In this document: piece by piece, positions 20,056 through 27,261 of the stretch | Numbering within the stretch: the first letter of the stretch is position 1 | Layout of the letters: each line of letters opens with the position of its first letter | Assembly: GCA_025966335.1 (NCBI GenBank) | Contig: JAICRS010000007.1 | Span: 1 to 27,261 of the forward strand | Length of the DNA: 27,261 nucleotides | DNA from: Nocardioidaceae bacterium | GTDB lineage: Bacteria; Actinomycetota; Actinomycetes; Propionibacteriales; Nocardioidaceae | Reading direction: 5' to 3' | Notes under the pieces: generated by a model | Told to the model about the DNA's origin: nothing | The model's database searches: none | The model's input: only the letters and a program-made list of their open reading frames with translations | Made by a program: the position numbers and the translations under genes

Positions 20056-22686
20056 GTGTCCGACACCGCCGATCGTCCCACGGCATCCGCCGCCGACTCC
20101 GAGCCACCCCGAGGGTCCTTCCGGTCGTGGCCCGGACCGGCCCGCTGGACGACGTACGTCGTCGGCCTGCTGGTGCTCGTGCTGGTCGCCGGCCTGGTCG
20201 TCGGCGTGGTGGCGGTACGCCGGCCGTTCCCCACCACCAGCGGGGAGATCGCGGTTCCCGGGCTTGCCGGCGAGGTTGAGGTGGTTCGCGACGAGAACGG
20301 GATCCCGCAGGTCTACGCCGACACCGCCGAGGACCTCTTCTACGCCCAGGGATTCGTGCAGGCCCAGGACCGGTTCTTCGAGATGGACTTCCGGCGCCAC
20401 GTCACCGCGGGCCGGCTCTCGGAGCTGCTCGGCCCGGATGCGCTGGAGACCGACAAGTTCATCCGCACGATGGGTTGGCGCCGCGTCGCAGAGCAGGAGC
20501 TGTCGCTGCTCAGGCCGGAGACCCTGCGCTACCTGGAGGCCTACAGCGCAGGCGTCAACGCCTACATCGACAGCCACACTCCCTCGCAGATGTCGCTGGA
20601 GTACACCGTTCTCGCCCTCAACGGTCTCGACTACACCCCGGAGGAGTGGTCGCCGACGGACTCGGTGGCCTGGCTCAAGGCGATGGCCTGGGACCTGCGC
20701 GGGAACATGGCCGAGGAGATCGACCGGGCGATCGCGTCGGTAAACCACACCGCGGAGGAGATCGAGTCGCTGTACCCGCCGTACCCCTACGGCCGGCACC
20801 GGCCGATCATCGAGCAGGGCGGGGTGGTCGACGGGGTCTTCGAGCAGGAGGCGACCGGCAGCACCAGCCGCAAACCGATCCGGCCGCCGCTCAACGCGGA
20901 CCTCGTCGAAACCCTGGAAGAGCTCGGCGACGACCTCGAGGCGATGCCCGAGCTGCTCGGGCGTGGCAGCGGCATCGGCAGCAACAGCTGGGTCGTCGAC
21001 GGTGAGCACTCCACCACTGGTGCGCCGATCCTGGCCAACGACCCGCACCTGGGGATCTCGATGCCGGGCATCTGGTACCAGATGGGCCTGCACTGCCGGG
21101 AGCTCACCGAAGCCTGCCCCTTCGACGTCTCCGGGTTCACCTTCTCCGGCCTGCCGGGCGTGGTGATCGGGCACAACCACCAGATCGCGTGGGGCTTCAC
21201 CAACCTCGGCCCCGACGTGGTCGACCTCTATCTCGAGAAGGTCGAGGGCAACCAGTACCTGTACGACGGTCGCATGCGTCCTCTTGTCACCCGGGACGAG
21301 TCGATCGAGGTGCTCGGGCGCGACGAGCCGTTCACGTTCACGGTGCGCTCCACCGAGCACGGCCCGCTGCTCTCCGACGTGTCCGCCGAGCTGAGCACGG
21401 TCGGCGCCAACTCACCGGTCGCCGAGGAGGCGCCTCCTCGCGACAACGGCTACGCGGTCGCCCTGTCGTGGACCGCGCTGGTTCCGAGCCGGACCGCCGA
21501 CGCGATCTTCATGATCGACGCCGCCACGGACTGGGACGAGTTCCGGGCCGCCGCCGCACAGTTCGCGGTGCCGGCGCAGAACCTCGTGTACGCCGACCGC
21601 GACGGCCACGTCGGCTACCAAGCGCCGGGGCTGATCCCGATCCGCAAGTCCGGCAACACCGGCGACTACCCGGTCGAGGGCTGGCTCTCGTCCAACGACT
21701 GGACGGGCAACTACGTCCCGTTCGAGGCGCTGCCCAACGTGCTCGACCCGGAGGACGGGATCATCACCACCGCGAACCAGGCGGTGATCTCCCCGGAGTA
21801 CCCCTACTACCTCGGCGACTCCTGGGCCTACGGCTACCGCAGCCAGCGGATCATGGATCTGCTCGGCACCAAGGCCCGGTTGAGCGTCGAGGACATGGTC
21901 GAGCTCCAGCTCGACACCCGCAACGGGTTCGCACCCACCTTCGTGCCCTACCTGCTCGACGTGCTGATGCCGTCGCAGTACCTCGCCGCCGGCCAACGGC
22001 TGCTCCAGGCCTGGGACTTCGACCAGCCCGCGGACTCCTCGGCGGCGGCGTACTACAACGCGGTGTGGCGCCAAACCATGGAGCGCACCTTCCACGACCA
22101 GCTCCGCGACTCGATCCGGCCCGACGGGGACGACCGCTGGTTCGAGGTGATGCGGCGACTGCTCGCGGATCCGCGCAACAGCTGGTGGGACGACATCGAG
22201 ACCGACACCGTCGTGGAGACCCGCGACGACATCTTGTTCGCGGCGATGGCCGGGGCCCGAGACGAGCTGGTCCGGCTGCAGGCCCGCCGTGCGGACGAGT
22301 GGACCTGGGGCCACCACCACCGGATGAACCTCGAGAACGAGAGTCTGGGCCAGTCCGACATCGGGCTCGTCCGGTGGCTGTTCAACCGCGGCGGCTACGA
22401 GGTGGGCGGCGGCGGCTCGATCGTGAACGCCACGAACTGGGACGCCGCGGAGGACTACACCGTGACCGCGGCGCCGTCGATGCGGATGGTGGTCTCGCTC
22501 GAGGACTTCGACGACTCACGCTGGATCAACCTGACCGGCGTCTCCGGGCACGCGTTCTCCGACCACTACACCGACCAGACCGAGCTGTGGGTCGCCGGCG
22601 AGACGCTGCGCTGGCCGTTCTCCCGCGACGCGGTCGAGTCGGCGACGGAGGACACGCTCACCCTCGTGCCGGCGGAAACCGGGTGA
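20056..22686 (+). CDS. Penicillin acylase family protein (Ntn hydrolase, S45), membrane-anchored
   Basis: 876-aa precursor of the S45 Ntn-hydrolase family, which cleaves amide bonds of N-acyl compounds such as beta-lactams or acyl-homoserine lactones; the substrate here is unknown. One transmembrane helix lies at residues ~33-54, so the protein is probably anchored outside the membrane. The alpha-chain region has VRDENGIPQVYADTAEDLFYAQGFVQAQDR, the usual start. The autoprocessing site is GIGSNSW: Ser309 (S-N-x-W) becomes the N-terminal nucleophile of the beta chain. TGAPILANDPHL and GLPGVVIGHN are classical beta-chain motifs. Length is normal. GTG 20056 is the only start giving a short tail before the helix. 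Its 3' end overlaps the converging 5-FCL gene by 29 bp. Confidence 0.92.
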   Translation: MSDTADRPTASAADSEPPRGSFRSWPGPARWTTYVVGLLVLVLVAGLVVGVVAVRRPFPTTSGEIAVPGLAGEVEVVRDENGIPQVYADTAEDLFYAQGFVQAQDRFFEMDFRRHVTAGRLSELLGPDALETDKFIRTMGWRRVAEQELSLLRPETLRYLEAYSAGVNAYIDSHTPSQMSLEYTVLALNGLDYTPEEWSPTDSVAWLKAMAWDLRGNMAEEIDRAIASVNHTAEEIESLYPPYPYGRHRPIIEQGGVVDGVFEQEATGSTSRKPIRPPLNADLVETLEELGDDLEAMPELLGRGSGIGSNSWVVDGEHSTTGAPILANDPHLGISMPGIWYQMGLHCRELTEACPFDVSGFTFSGLPGVVIGHNHQIAWGFTNLGPDVVDLYLEKVEGNQYLYDGRMRPLVTRDESIEVLGRDEPFTFTVRSTEHGPLLSDVSAELSTVGANSPVAEEAPPRDNGYAVALSWTALVPSRTADAIFMIDAATDWDEFRAAAAQFAVPAQNLVYADRDGHVGYQAPGLIPIRKSGNTGDYPVEGWLSSNDWTGNYVPFEALPNVLDPEDGIITTANQAVISPEYPYYLGDSWAYGYRSQRIMDLLGTKARLSVEDMVELQLDTRNGFAPTFVPYLLDVLMPSQYLAAGQRLLQAWDFDQPADSSAAAYYNAVWRQTMERTFHDQLRDSIRPDGDDRWFEVMRRLLADPRNSWWDDIETDTVVETRDDILFAAMAGARDELVRLQARRADEWTWGHHHRMNLENESLGQSDIGLVRWLFNRGGYEVGGGGSIVNATNWDAAEDYTVTAAPSMRMVVSLEDFDDSRWINLTGVSGHAFSDHYTDQTELWVAGETLRWPFSRDAVESATEDTLTLVPAETG

Positions 22687-23260
22687 CGCCCTTCTGGGTG
22701 ACCACCGCGCTCACCCGACGGTCGTGCGCGGCGGCCGGGACCCGGTCCACGATCTCGCCGTCGTAGAGCAGCGTGCACACGAAGGTCCCCACGGGGACCC
22801 GGCCGAGCGCCCGGTCGTAGGAGCCGCCGCCCCGGCCCAGCCGCATCCCGGTCCGGTCCACCGCCACGCCGGGGCAGAGCACCACGTCGGCGGTGGCGAC
22901 CGCCTCGACACCCAGCCGCGGCCCGGCCGGCTCGAGAAGTCCCCGGCCGGCCGGGATCAGCCCCTCAGGGCCGGTGTACGCCGCCCAGTCGAGGTCGTCG
23001 TCGGGCAGGAGCACCGGCAGGATCACCCGGCGGCCCAGGGCGTGCAGCTGCTCGATGACCGGTCCGGTCCCGGGTTCGTTGGAGACCGATACGTAGGCCG
23101 CGATGGTTGCCGCACGCAGTACCTCCTCGGTGTCCAGCAGGTGCGCGGCGATCGTCGTCGCGTTCAACGGGATCGCCGCCAACGGATGCCGGCGCCGGGT
23201 GGTGAGGAGCTGATCGCGCAGGGCGATCTTCTGCGCGGCGACCGCCTCGCTCTGGTCCAT
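22658..23260 (-). CDS. 5-formyltetrahydrofolate cyclo-ligase
   Basis: 200-aa cytoplasmic enzyme converting 5-formyl-THF to 5,10-methenyl-THF with ATP. An N-terminal RDQLLTTRRR lies near the phosphate site. AAYVSVSNEPGTGPVIEQL is the folate-site strand. The signature RLGRGGGSYDRALG is at about residues 140-153, and PGVAVDRTG precedes it. Length and order match the family. A -10 box TACGGT ends 7 nt before the ATG at 23260 with no ribosome site, so it is likely leaderless even though a small gene lies upstream on the same strand. Its position next to the UDP-glucose pyrophosphorylase and moeA genes is a conserved actinobacterial order. Confidence 0.94.
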   Translation of the reverse strand: MDQSEAVAAQKIALRDQLLTTRRRHPLAAIPLNATTIAAHLLDTEEVLRAATIAAYVSVSNEPGTGPVIEQLHALGRRVILPVLLPDDDLDWAAYTGPEGLIPAGRGLLEPAGPRLGVEAVATADVVLCPGVAVDRTGMRLGRGGGSYDRALGRVPVGTFVCTLLYDGEIVDRVPAAAHDRRVSAVVTQKGVTRFPPARG

Positions 23261-23266
23261 CCCCCG

Positions 23267-23272
23267 ACCGTA
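23267..23272 (-). promoter_or_regulatory. -10 element (TACGGT), leaderless promoter of 5-FCL
   Basis: On the minus strand TACGGT (23272-23267) ends exactly 7 nt before the ATG at 23260, within the 25-bp gap after the upstream small gene. Confidence 0.5.
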
Positions 23273-23285
23273 GTCGTGGATGCGC

Positions 23286-23507
23286 TCAGGTCAGCGCCTT
23301 GACCCGCGCGATCATCGGCATGCTGGGAAACCTGTCGGCGGAGATCTTTCGCAGCAGGAGGCGCGTGTAGAACGGCACCTCGTCGGGGGTCAGCATCTGC
23401 TCGATCATGTCGAGCATCGTCGTCGACGGGTAAAGATCATCGTCGACGGTCCGCAGCAGCAGGCCGAGCAGCGCACGTCGGGTGTCGAACTGGTTATCGG
23501 ATGGCAT
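23286..23507 (-). CDS. Small protein of unknown function
   Basis: 73-aa soluble protein starting at ATG 23507, with a very strong AGGAGGAAACC ribosome site just upstream. It is rich in Leu, Arg and Met: TRRALLGLLLRTVDDDLYPS, then TMLDMIEQMLTPDEVPFYTRLLLRK and a short basic end. The pattern suggests a small helical protein. No cysteines, signal or membrane helix is visible, and I recognise no domain. It lies 25 bp upstream of the 5-FCL gene on the same strand and diverges from the pyrophosphorylase gene. The strong ribosome site and helical pattern make it a real gene; the role is unknown. Confidence 0.72.
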   Translation of the reverse strand: MPSDNQFDTRRALLGLLLRTVDDDLYPSTTMLDMIEQMLTPDEVPFYTRLLLRKISADRFPSMPMIARVKALT

Positions 23508-23578
23508 GGTTTCCTCCTGGCTGGGCTTCCCGCAGGTTCTCGTCGGGTACCACATGCCGGGTCGCCCAAACCTCGCCC

Positions 23579-23584
23579 TACGAT
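23579..23584 (+). promoter_or_regulatory. -10 element (TACGAT) of the UDP-glucose pyrophosphorylase gene
   Basis: TACGAT ends 8 nt before the ATG at 23592. The GGGAGG that follows abuts the ATG directly, so the message probably starts at or one base before the start codon. Confidence 0.45.
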
Positions 23585-23591
23585 CGGGAGG

Positions 23592-24980
23592 ATGAGCGAC
23601 CACGGACTGCAGCAGGCGCGCGACAAGATGGAGGCCGCCGGTGTCGACCCGGTGGCGATCGACGTGTTCGCGCACTACTACCGGCTCGTCGAGAGCGGCG
23701 AGACCGGGATGGTGCCCGAGTCGACGATCGAGCCGGTCGAGATGCCGTCGCTCGCCGACGTGGAACCGCCGTCGGGCGACCCGCACGAGGGGCTGCGCGG
23801 GACCGTGGTGATCAAGCTCAACGGTGGGCTCGGTACGTCGATGGGCCTGGATCGCGCCAAGTCGCTGCTCGAGGTCCGCGACGGGCTCAGCTTCCTCGAC
23901 CTGATCGTCCGGCAGGTGCTGTGGGCGCGCAAGTCGTACGACGCGCCGCTGCCCCTGATCTTCATGAACAGCTTCCGGACCCGCGAGGACACCCTCGCCG
24001 TCCTGGAGAGCTATCCGGACCTGCGCGTGGAGGGTCTCCCGCTGGACTTCCTGCAGAACAAGGAGCCGAAGCTCCGCGCCGACGACCTGACGCCGGTGGA
24101 GTGGGACGCCGACCCGGATCTCGAGTGGTGCCCGCCCGGCCACGGCGACATCTACACCGCGTTGCGCGGCACCGGCCTGCTCCAGCGGCTCATCGACGAG
24201 GGCTACACGCAGGCGTTCGTGTCGAACTCCGACAACCTCGGAGCCGTCCCGAATCCGCGGGTCGCCGAGTGGTTCGCAAGCTCGGGCGCCCCGTTCGCGA
24301 TCGAGGCGGTGCGGCGTACTCCCTCCGACCGCAAGGGCGGGCACTTCGCCCGGCGCCGCAGCGACGGCCGGATCGTGCTGCGGGAGACGGCCCAGACGCT
24401 GGAGGAGGACAAGGAGGCGCTGGCCGACCTGAGCCGCCACAAGTTCGCGTCCACCAACAACCTCTGGTTCAACCTGGAAGCGATGCGCGAGACCCTGGAC
24501 GAGCGGGACGGGATCCTCGGGCTGGCGATGATCAAGAACACCAAGACCGTCGACCCGGCCGACCCCGGGAGTCCCGAGGTGATCCAGATCGAGACCGCGA
24601 TGGGAGCGGCGATCGAGGTGTTCGAGGGCGCCCAGCTGATCGAGGTGTTCCGGGACCGGTTCCTCCCGGTGAAGACCACGAACGACCTGCTCGTGCTGCG
24701 CTCGGACTGCTACCGGCTCGAGGGGGACGCGGAGCTGCACCTCGAGGACGGAGTCGACACCGCCCCCTTCGTGGACCTCGACGCGGCCCACTACAAGCTG
24801 GTCGACGACTTCGACCAGCGGTTCCCGCAGGGGGTGCCGTCGCTGAAGCAGGCGACGTCCTTCGTGGTGCACGGCGAGTGGACCTTCGACGCGGACGTCA
24901 CCGTGCGGGGCGACGCCGTCGTGGAGGAAGCGGGCGCGCCCGGCCGGATTCCGGCCGGGTCCGTGATCGGCGGGCGTTAG
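23592..24980 (+). CDS. UTP-glucose-1-phosphate uridylyltransferase, eukaryotic (UGP) type
   Basis: 462-aa enzyme making UDP-glucose from UTP and glucose-1-phosphate for cell-wall and exopolysaccharide sugars. It belongs to the eukaryotic-type UGPase family (PF01704), not the bacterial GalU family: the nucleotide loop is VVIKLNGGLGTSMGLDRAKS (LNGGLGTSMG at residues 76-85). LIFMNSFRTREDT, FLQNKEPKL, WCPPGHGDIYTAL, FVSNSDNLGA and NNLWFNLEAM are further family motifs. The C-terminal ~80 residues hold the short beta-helix (VHGEWTFDADVTVRGDAV). It occupies the place between 5-FCL and moeA where actinobacteria usually carry galU. The TAG stop doubles as the start of the moeA -10 box. Confidence 0.92.
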   Translation: MSDHGLQQARDKMEAAGVDPVAIDVFAHYYRLVESGETGMVPESTIEPVEMPSLADVEPPSGDPHEGLRGTVVIKLNGGLGTSMGLDRAKSLLEVRDGLSFLDLIVRQVLWARKSYDAPLPLIFMNSFRTREDTLAVLESYPDLRVEGLPLDFLQNKEPKLRADDLTPVEWDADPDLEWCPPGHGDIYTALRGTGLLQRLIDEGYTQAFVSNSDNLGAVPNPRVAEWFASSGAPFAIEAVRRTPSDRKGGHFARRRSDGRIVLRETAQTLEEDKEALADLSRHKFASTNNLWFNLEAMRETLDERDGILGLAMIKNTKTVDPADPGSPEVIQIETAMGAAIEVFEGAQLIEVFRDRFLPVKTTNDLLVLRSDCYRLEGDAELHLEDGVDTAPFVDLDAAHYKLVDDFDQRFPQGVPSLKQATSFVVHGEWTFDADVTVRGDAVVEEAGAPGRIPAGSVIGGR

Positions 24981-24983
24981 GGT
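24978..24983 (+). promoter_or_regulatory. -10 element (TAGGGT) of moeA, built on the upstream stop codon
   Basis: TAGGGT ends exactly 7 nt before the ATG at 24990, and its TAG is the stop codon of the pyrophosphorylase gene. No ribosome site precedes the ATG, so moeA probably has a leaderless transcript independent of read-through. Confidence 0.5.
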
Positions 24984-24989
24984 TCCGGC

Positions 24990-26240
24990 ATGTCTGTCTT
25001 CCCCCTGCAGGACGACCGGATGAGCACGGTCGACGAGCATGTCGAACGCATCCTGGAGTCGCTCACCCCGCTCCAGCCGTACGACCAGCCGCTGCTGGAG
25101 GCGCTGGGCCTGCCGGTCTGCGAGAACATCTCCGCCTCCATGGACCTCCCGGCGTTCGACAACTCCGCGATGGACGGCTACGCGGTCTGCTTCGACGACG
25201 TGGCCACCGCGACCGAGGACCACCCGGTGCACCTGCCGGTGGTCGGCGAGATGGCCGCCGGGCAGACCAAGCTCTTCGCGCTCTCCCCGGGGACGACGGT
25301 GCGGATCATGACCGGGGCACCGATCCCGCAGGGCGCCGACGCGGTGGTGCCGGTGGAGTGGACCGACGGTGGGGTGGCCGCGGTCCGGATCACCCAGGCA
25401 CCGACCCTGCACCAGCACATCCGCCGTCGCGGTGAGGACGTGCAGACCGGCGACGTCCTGCTCGAGGACGGCAGCGTTCTCGGCCCGCGCCAGCTCGGCC
25501 TGCTCGCCTCGGTCGGCCGCTCACAGGTCCTGTCCCGCCCGCGTCCGCGAATGGTGATCATCTCCACCGGCTCCGAGCTGCGCGAGCCGGGGACCCAGCT
25601 CGGCCACGACTCGGTCTACGACGCCAACTCCTACATGCTCGCCGCCGCCGCCCGGTCCGCCGGTGCGATCGCCTACCGGGTCGGCATCGTCTCCGACGAT
25701 CCGCAGGAGTTCAGCGACGCACTCAGCGACCAGCTGGTCCGCGCCGACATGGTGGTGACCAGCGGCGGGGTCAGCAAGGGCGCCTACGACGTGGTCAAGG
25801 AGGCGCTGAGCGAGCTCGGCACCGTGCACTTCGGCGAGGTGGCGATGCAGCCCGGCAAGCCGCAGGGCTTCGGTGTGGTCGGTGAGGACGCGACCCCCAT
25901 CTTCACGCTGCCGGGCAACCCGGTCTCGTCGTACGTCTCCTTCGAGGTGTTCGTGGTCCCGGCGATCCGCCGGATGATGGGCCGGCTGCCCTACCGCCGG
26001 CCACTGGTCCGGGCGCTGACCGCACAGGGCTTCTCGTCGGCTCCCGGGAAGCGGCAGTTCGTGCGCGCCTCCTTCGAGATCGACAACATGGGCGCGCACG
26101 TGACCCCGATCGGCGGACACGGCTCGCACCTGGTCGGTGACCTGTCCGAGGCGAACGCGCTGATCGTGGTGCCCGAGGATGTCAGCACCGTCACGCCCGG
26201 GTCACAGGTGCAGGTGCTCGTGCTGGACCGGGACTTCTGA
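24990..26240 (+). CDS. moeA: Molybdopterin molybdotransferase MoeA
   Basis: 416-aa cytoplasmic enzyme that inserts molybdate into adenylylated molybdopterin in the last step of molybdenum cofactor synthesis. Domain order fits MoeA/Glp: PAFDNSAMDGYAV near residue 60, then RIMTGAPIPQGADAVVPVEW and IISTGSELREPG. TSGGVSKGAYDVVKEAL lies in the MoaB-like domain III, LPGNPVSSYVSFEVFVVPAI follows, and the C-terminal domain IV ends in ANALIVVPED. Length is normal. It begins the tight moeA-moaC-mog series (1-bp gap, then a 4-bp overlap). Confidence 0.96.
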   Translation: MSVFPLQDDRMSTVDEHVERILESLTPLQPYDQPLLEALGLPVCENISASMDLPAFDNSAMDGYAVCFDDVATATEDHPVHLPVVGEMAAGQTKLFALSPGTTVRIMTGAPIPQGADAVVPVEWTDGGVAAVRITQAPTLHQHIRRRGEDVQTGDVLLEDGSVLGPRQLGLLASVGRSQVLSRPRPRMVIISTGSELREPGTQLGHDSVYDANSYMLAAAARSAGAIAYRVGIVSDDPQEFSDALSDQLVRADMVVTSGGVSKGAYDVVKEALSELGTVHFGEVAMQPGKPQGFGVVGEDATPIFTLPGNPVSSYVSFEVFVVPAIRRMMGRLPYRRPLVRALTAQGFSSAPGKRQFVRASFEIDNMGAHVTPIGGHGSHLVGDLSEANALIVVPEDVSTVTPGSQVQVLVLDRDF

Positions 26241-26241
26241 G

Positions 26242-26736
26242 ATGAGCACGTCGGCCGGAGATGAGCAGCCGCGGCTGACCCACGTCGACGAGTCCGGCGC
26301 CGCCCGGATGGTCGACGTGTCCGGCAAGGACGTCACCGCGCGGGTCGCGGTGGCGAGCGGCCGGGTGCTGCTGTCGGGAGCGGTGATCGGCCTGCTGCGC
26401 GGCGAGGGTGTCCCCAAGGGCGATGCGCTCGGCATCGCCCGGGTGGCCGGGATCATGGCCGCCAAGCGGACCCCTGACCTGGTGCCGTTGTGCCACCCGC
26501 TGGCGATCTCCGGGGTCACCGTCGACCTGACGGTGGCCGACGACGGCGTGGACATCACCGCCACCGTGCGCACGTCAGACCGCACCGGCGTGGAGATGGA
26601 GGCGCTGACAGCGGTCTCCGTCGCCGCGCTGACGGTCGTCGACATGGTCAAGGCCGTCGACAAGGCTGCCGTGATCACTGACATCTCGGTGCAGTCGAAG
26701 ACCGGCGGCAAGAGCGGCGACTGGACCCGGTCGTGA
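26242..26736 (+). CDS. moaC: Cyclic pyranopterin monophosphate synthase MoaC
   Basis: 164-aa cytoplasmic enzyme that, after MoaA, makes cyclic pyranopterin monophosphate in molybdenum cofactor synthesis. LTHVDESGAARMVDVSGKDVT is the family start. The active-site motifs are LVPLCHPLAISG (His), RTGVEMEALTAVSVAAL (Glu) and VDMVKAVDKAAVI (Asp, Lys), followed by SKTGGKSGDW. All expected catalytic residues are present. It starts 1 bp after moeA and overlaps the next gene by 4 bp, so it is co-transcribed. moaA is not in the window. Confidence 0.96.
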   Translation: MSTSAGDEQPRLTHVDESGAARMVDVSGKDVTARVAVASGRVLLSGAVIGLLRGEGVPKGDALGIARVAGIMAAKRTPDLVPLCHPLAISGVTVDLTVADDGVDITATVRTSDRTGVEMEALTAVSVAALTVVDMVKAVDKAAVITDISVQSKTGGKSGDWTRS

Positions 26737-27215
26737 ACGAGTCATGGACGGCCACGGTGATCACCTGCTCGAACCGGGCGGCGGCCGGGGTCTACGAGGA
26801 CACGGGTGGCCCGGTGATCGTCGAGGCGCTCACCGAGCTCGGCTTCGAGGTGACCGGCCCCGTCGTCGTACCCGACGGGCAGCCGGTCGCCGACGCGATC
26901 CGGGCAGCGCTCGATGCCGGGGCGCGGGCCGTGCTGACCACCGGCGGCACCGGACTGACGCCGACCGACCTCACCCCCGAGGTGACCCGGCCGTTCCTCG
27001 ACCGTGAGGTGCCCGGGATCGCCGAGGCGATCCGTGCCCACGGCTCGGCCCAGGGCGTGCCGACGGCGGCGCTGTCGAGGGGGCTCGCCGGGGTCGCCGG
27101 TAAGGCGCTGGTGGTGAACCTGCCCGGATCCAAGGGTGGTGTGAAGGACGGGCTCGCGGTCGTCGTACCGCTGCTTCGCCATGCGGTGCAGCAGATCGTG
27201 GGGAGCGACCACTGA
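26733..27215 (+). CDS. mog: Molybdopterin adenylyltransferase (MogA/MoaB family)
   Basis: 160-aa protein of the MogA/MoaB family, which adenylylates molybdopterin before MoeA adds molybdate. VITCSNRAAAGVYEDTGGPV opens the fold. LTTGGTGLTPTDLTPEVT carries the substrate-binding G-G-T-G loop, and LVVNLPGSKGGVKDGL the second signature. Family length is normal. It starts at GTG 26733, overlapping moaC's stop (GTGA), so translation is coupled. MogA and MoaB cannot be told apart with certainty from sequence; either way the enzyme feeds MoeA. Confidence 0.92.
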   Translation: MNESWTATVITCSNRAAAGVYEDTGGPVIVEALTELGFEVTGPVVVPDGQPVADAIRAALDAGARAVLTTGGTGLTPTDLTPEVTRPFLDREVPGIAEAIRAHGSAQGVPTAALSRGLAGVAGKALVVNLPGSKGGVKDGLAVVVPLLRHAVQQIVGSDH

Positions 27216-27229
27216 GCGGCCACTGGCCG

Positions 27230-27261
27230 GTGCACCTGCGCTCCGGCAGGGTCGGGCTGCG
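27230..27261 (+). CDS. Probable start of a GNAT acetyltransferase gene (cut by window edge)
   Basis: After mog, the +2 frame reads WPVHLRSGRVGLR to the right edge. This resembles the N-terminus of RimJ/RimL-type GNAT acetyltransferases, which often follow the mog gene in actinobacteria. The start may be GTG 27230 or a nearby upstream non-ATG codon. Only a dozen residues are visible, so this is tentative. Confidence 0.35.
   Translation, partial: MHLRSGRVGL

Noticed and set aside
23286..25418. A 710-codon minus-strand open frame
   Set aside because: Mostly antisense to the pyrophosphorylase and moeA genes. Only its last 73 codons, after a strong ribosome site, form a credible gene.
1..27261. 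A defence, toxin-antitoxin or biosynthetic gene cluster
   Set aside because: No pair or set of genes shows the needed families; the content is mostly housekeeping and conserved actinobacterial genes.

Overview
This 27.3 kb window is chromosomal DNA from a high-GC actinobacterium, most likely Nocardioides or a close relative in the Propionibacteriales. That assignment is an inference from the strong G/C bias at third codon positions, frequent GTG starts, many leaderless genes, and typical actinobacterial families: a TIGR03086 mycothiol-type protein, the glgC/glgM glycogen pair, an MSMEG_6728-family protein, DUF2277, and the conserved order 5-FCL / UDP-glucose pyrophosphorylase / moeA. Genes are densely packed and face both ways. 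There is no integrase, transposase, phage gene or CRISPR array.

Layout. 1-1750: a drug-efflux MFS gene (running off the left edge) diverges from its probable TetR repressor across an AT-rich palindromic operator. 1784-3301: a HAD-IIA phosphatase and a six-helix membrane protein. 3304-6047 (minus): a secreted beta-propeller protein, then a coupled DUF2277 / protein-isoaspartate methyltransferase pair. 6130-9512: a trans-acting enoyl reductase-like protein, a modular secreted lytic transglycosylase and a TIGR03086 protein. 9509-10755: an MSMEG_6728-family (T4 endonuclease V-like) protein diverging from a degenerate membrane-anchored NERD protein. 10786-11735: tRNA-Arg(CCU), a large perfect palindrome, and a secreted cysteine/proline repeat protein built from 111-bp tandem repeats. 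11969-14634: DUF4262, a DksA/TraR-like protein lacking one zinc ligand, a DJ-1/PfpI protein and an FUSC-type membrane protein.

14624-17058 is the glycogen/alpha-glucan locus: glgC and glgA(glgM) diverge from a 62-bp gap in which two -10 boxes almost touch. 17291-19915 carries an SDR-like protein with a small translationally coupled protein, then mscL, a SAF-domain protein and an FmdB zinc ribbon on the minus strand. 20056-22686 is a membrane-anchored penicillin-acylase-family Ntn hydrolase. 22658-27215 holds 5-formyltetrahydrofolate cyclo-ligase, a 73-aa unknown protein, a eukaryotic-type UDP-glucose pyrophosphorylase and the molybdopterin genes moeA-moaC-mog. The first codons of a probable GNAT gene lie at the right edge.

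Across the window many genes lack a Shine-Dalgarno sequence and instead have an ANNNT -10 element about 7 nt before the start codon, the signature of leaderless transcription. In two places this -10 is built from the stop codon of the preceding gene. I see no clear undescribed multi-gene system such as a defence island or biosynthetic cluster. The points most worth following are the repeat-built secreted protein with its palindrome, the NERD and DksA-like proteins missing key residues, the eukaryotic-type pyrophosphorylase beside moeA, and the stop-codon/-10 overlaps.
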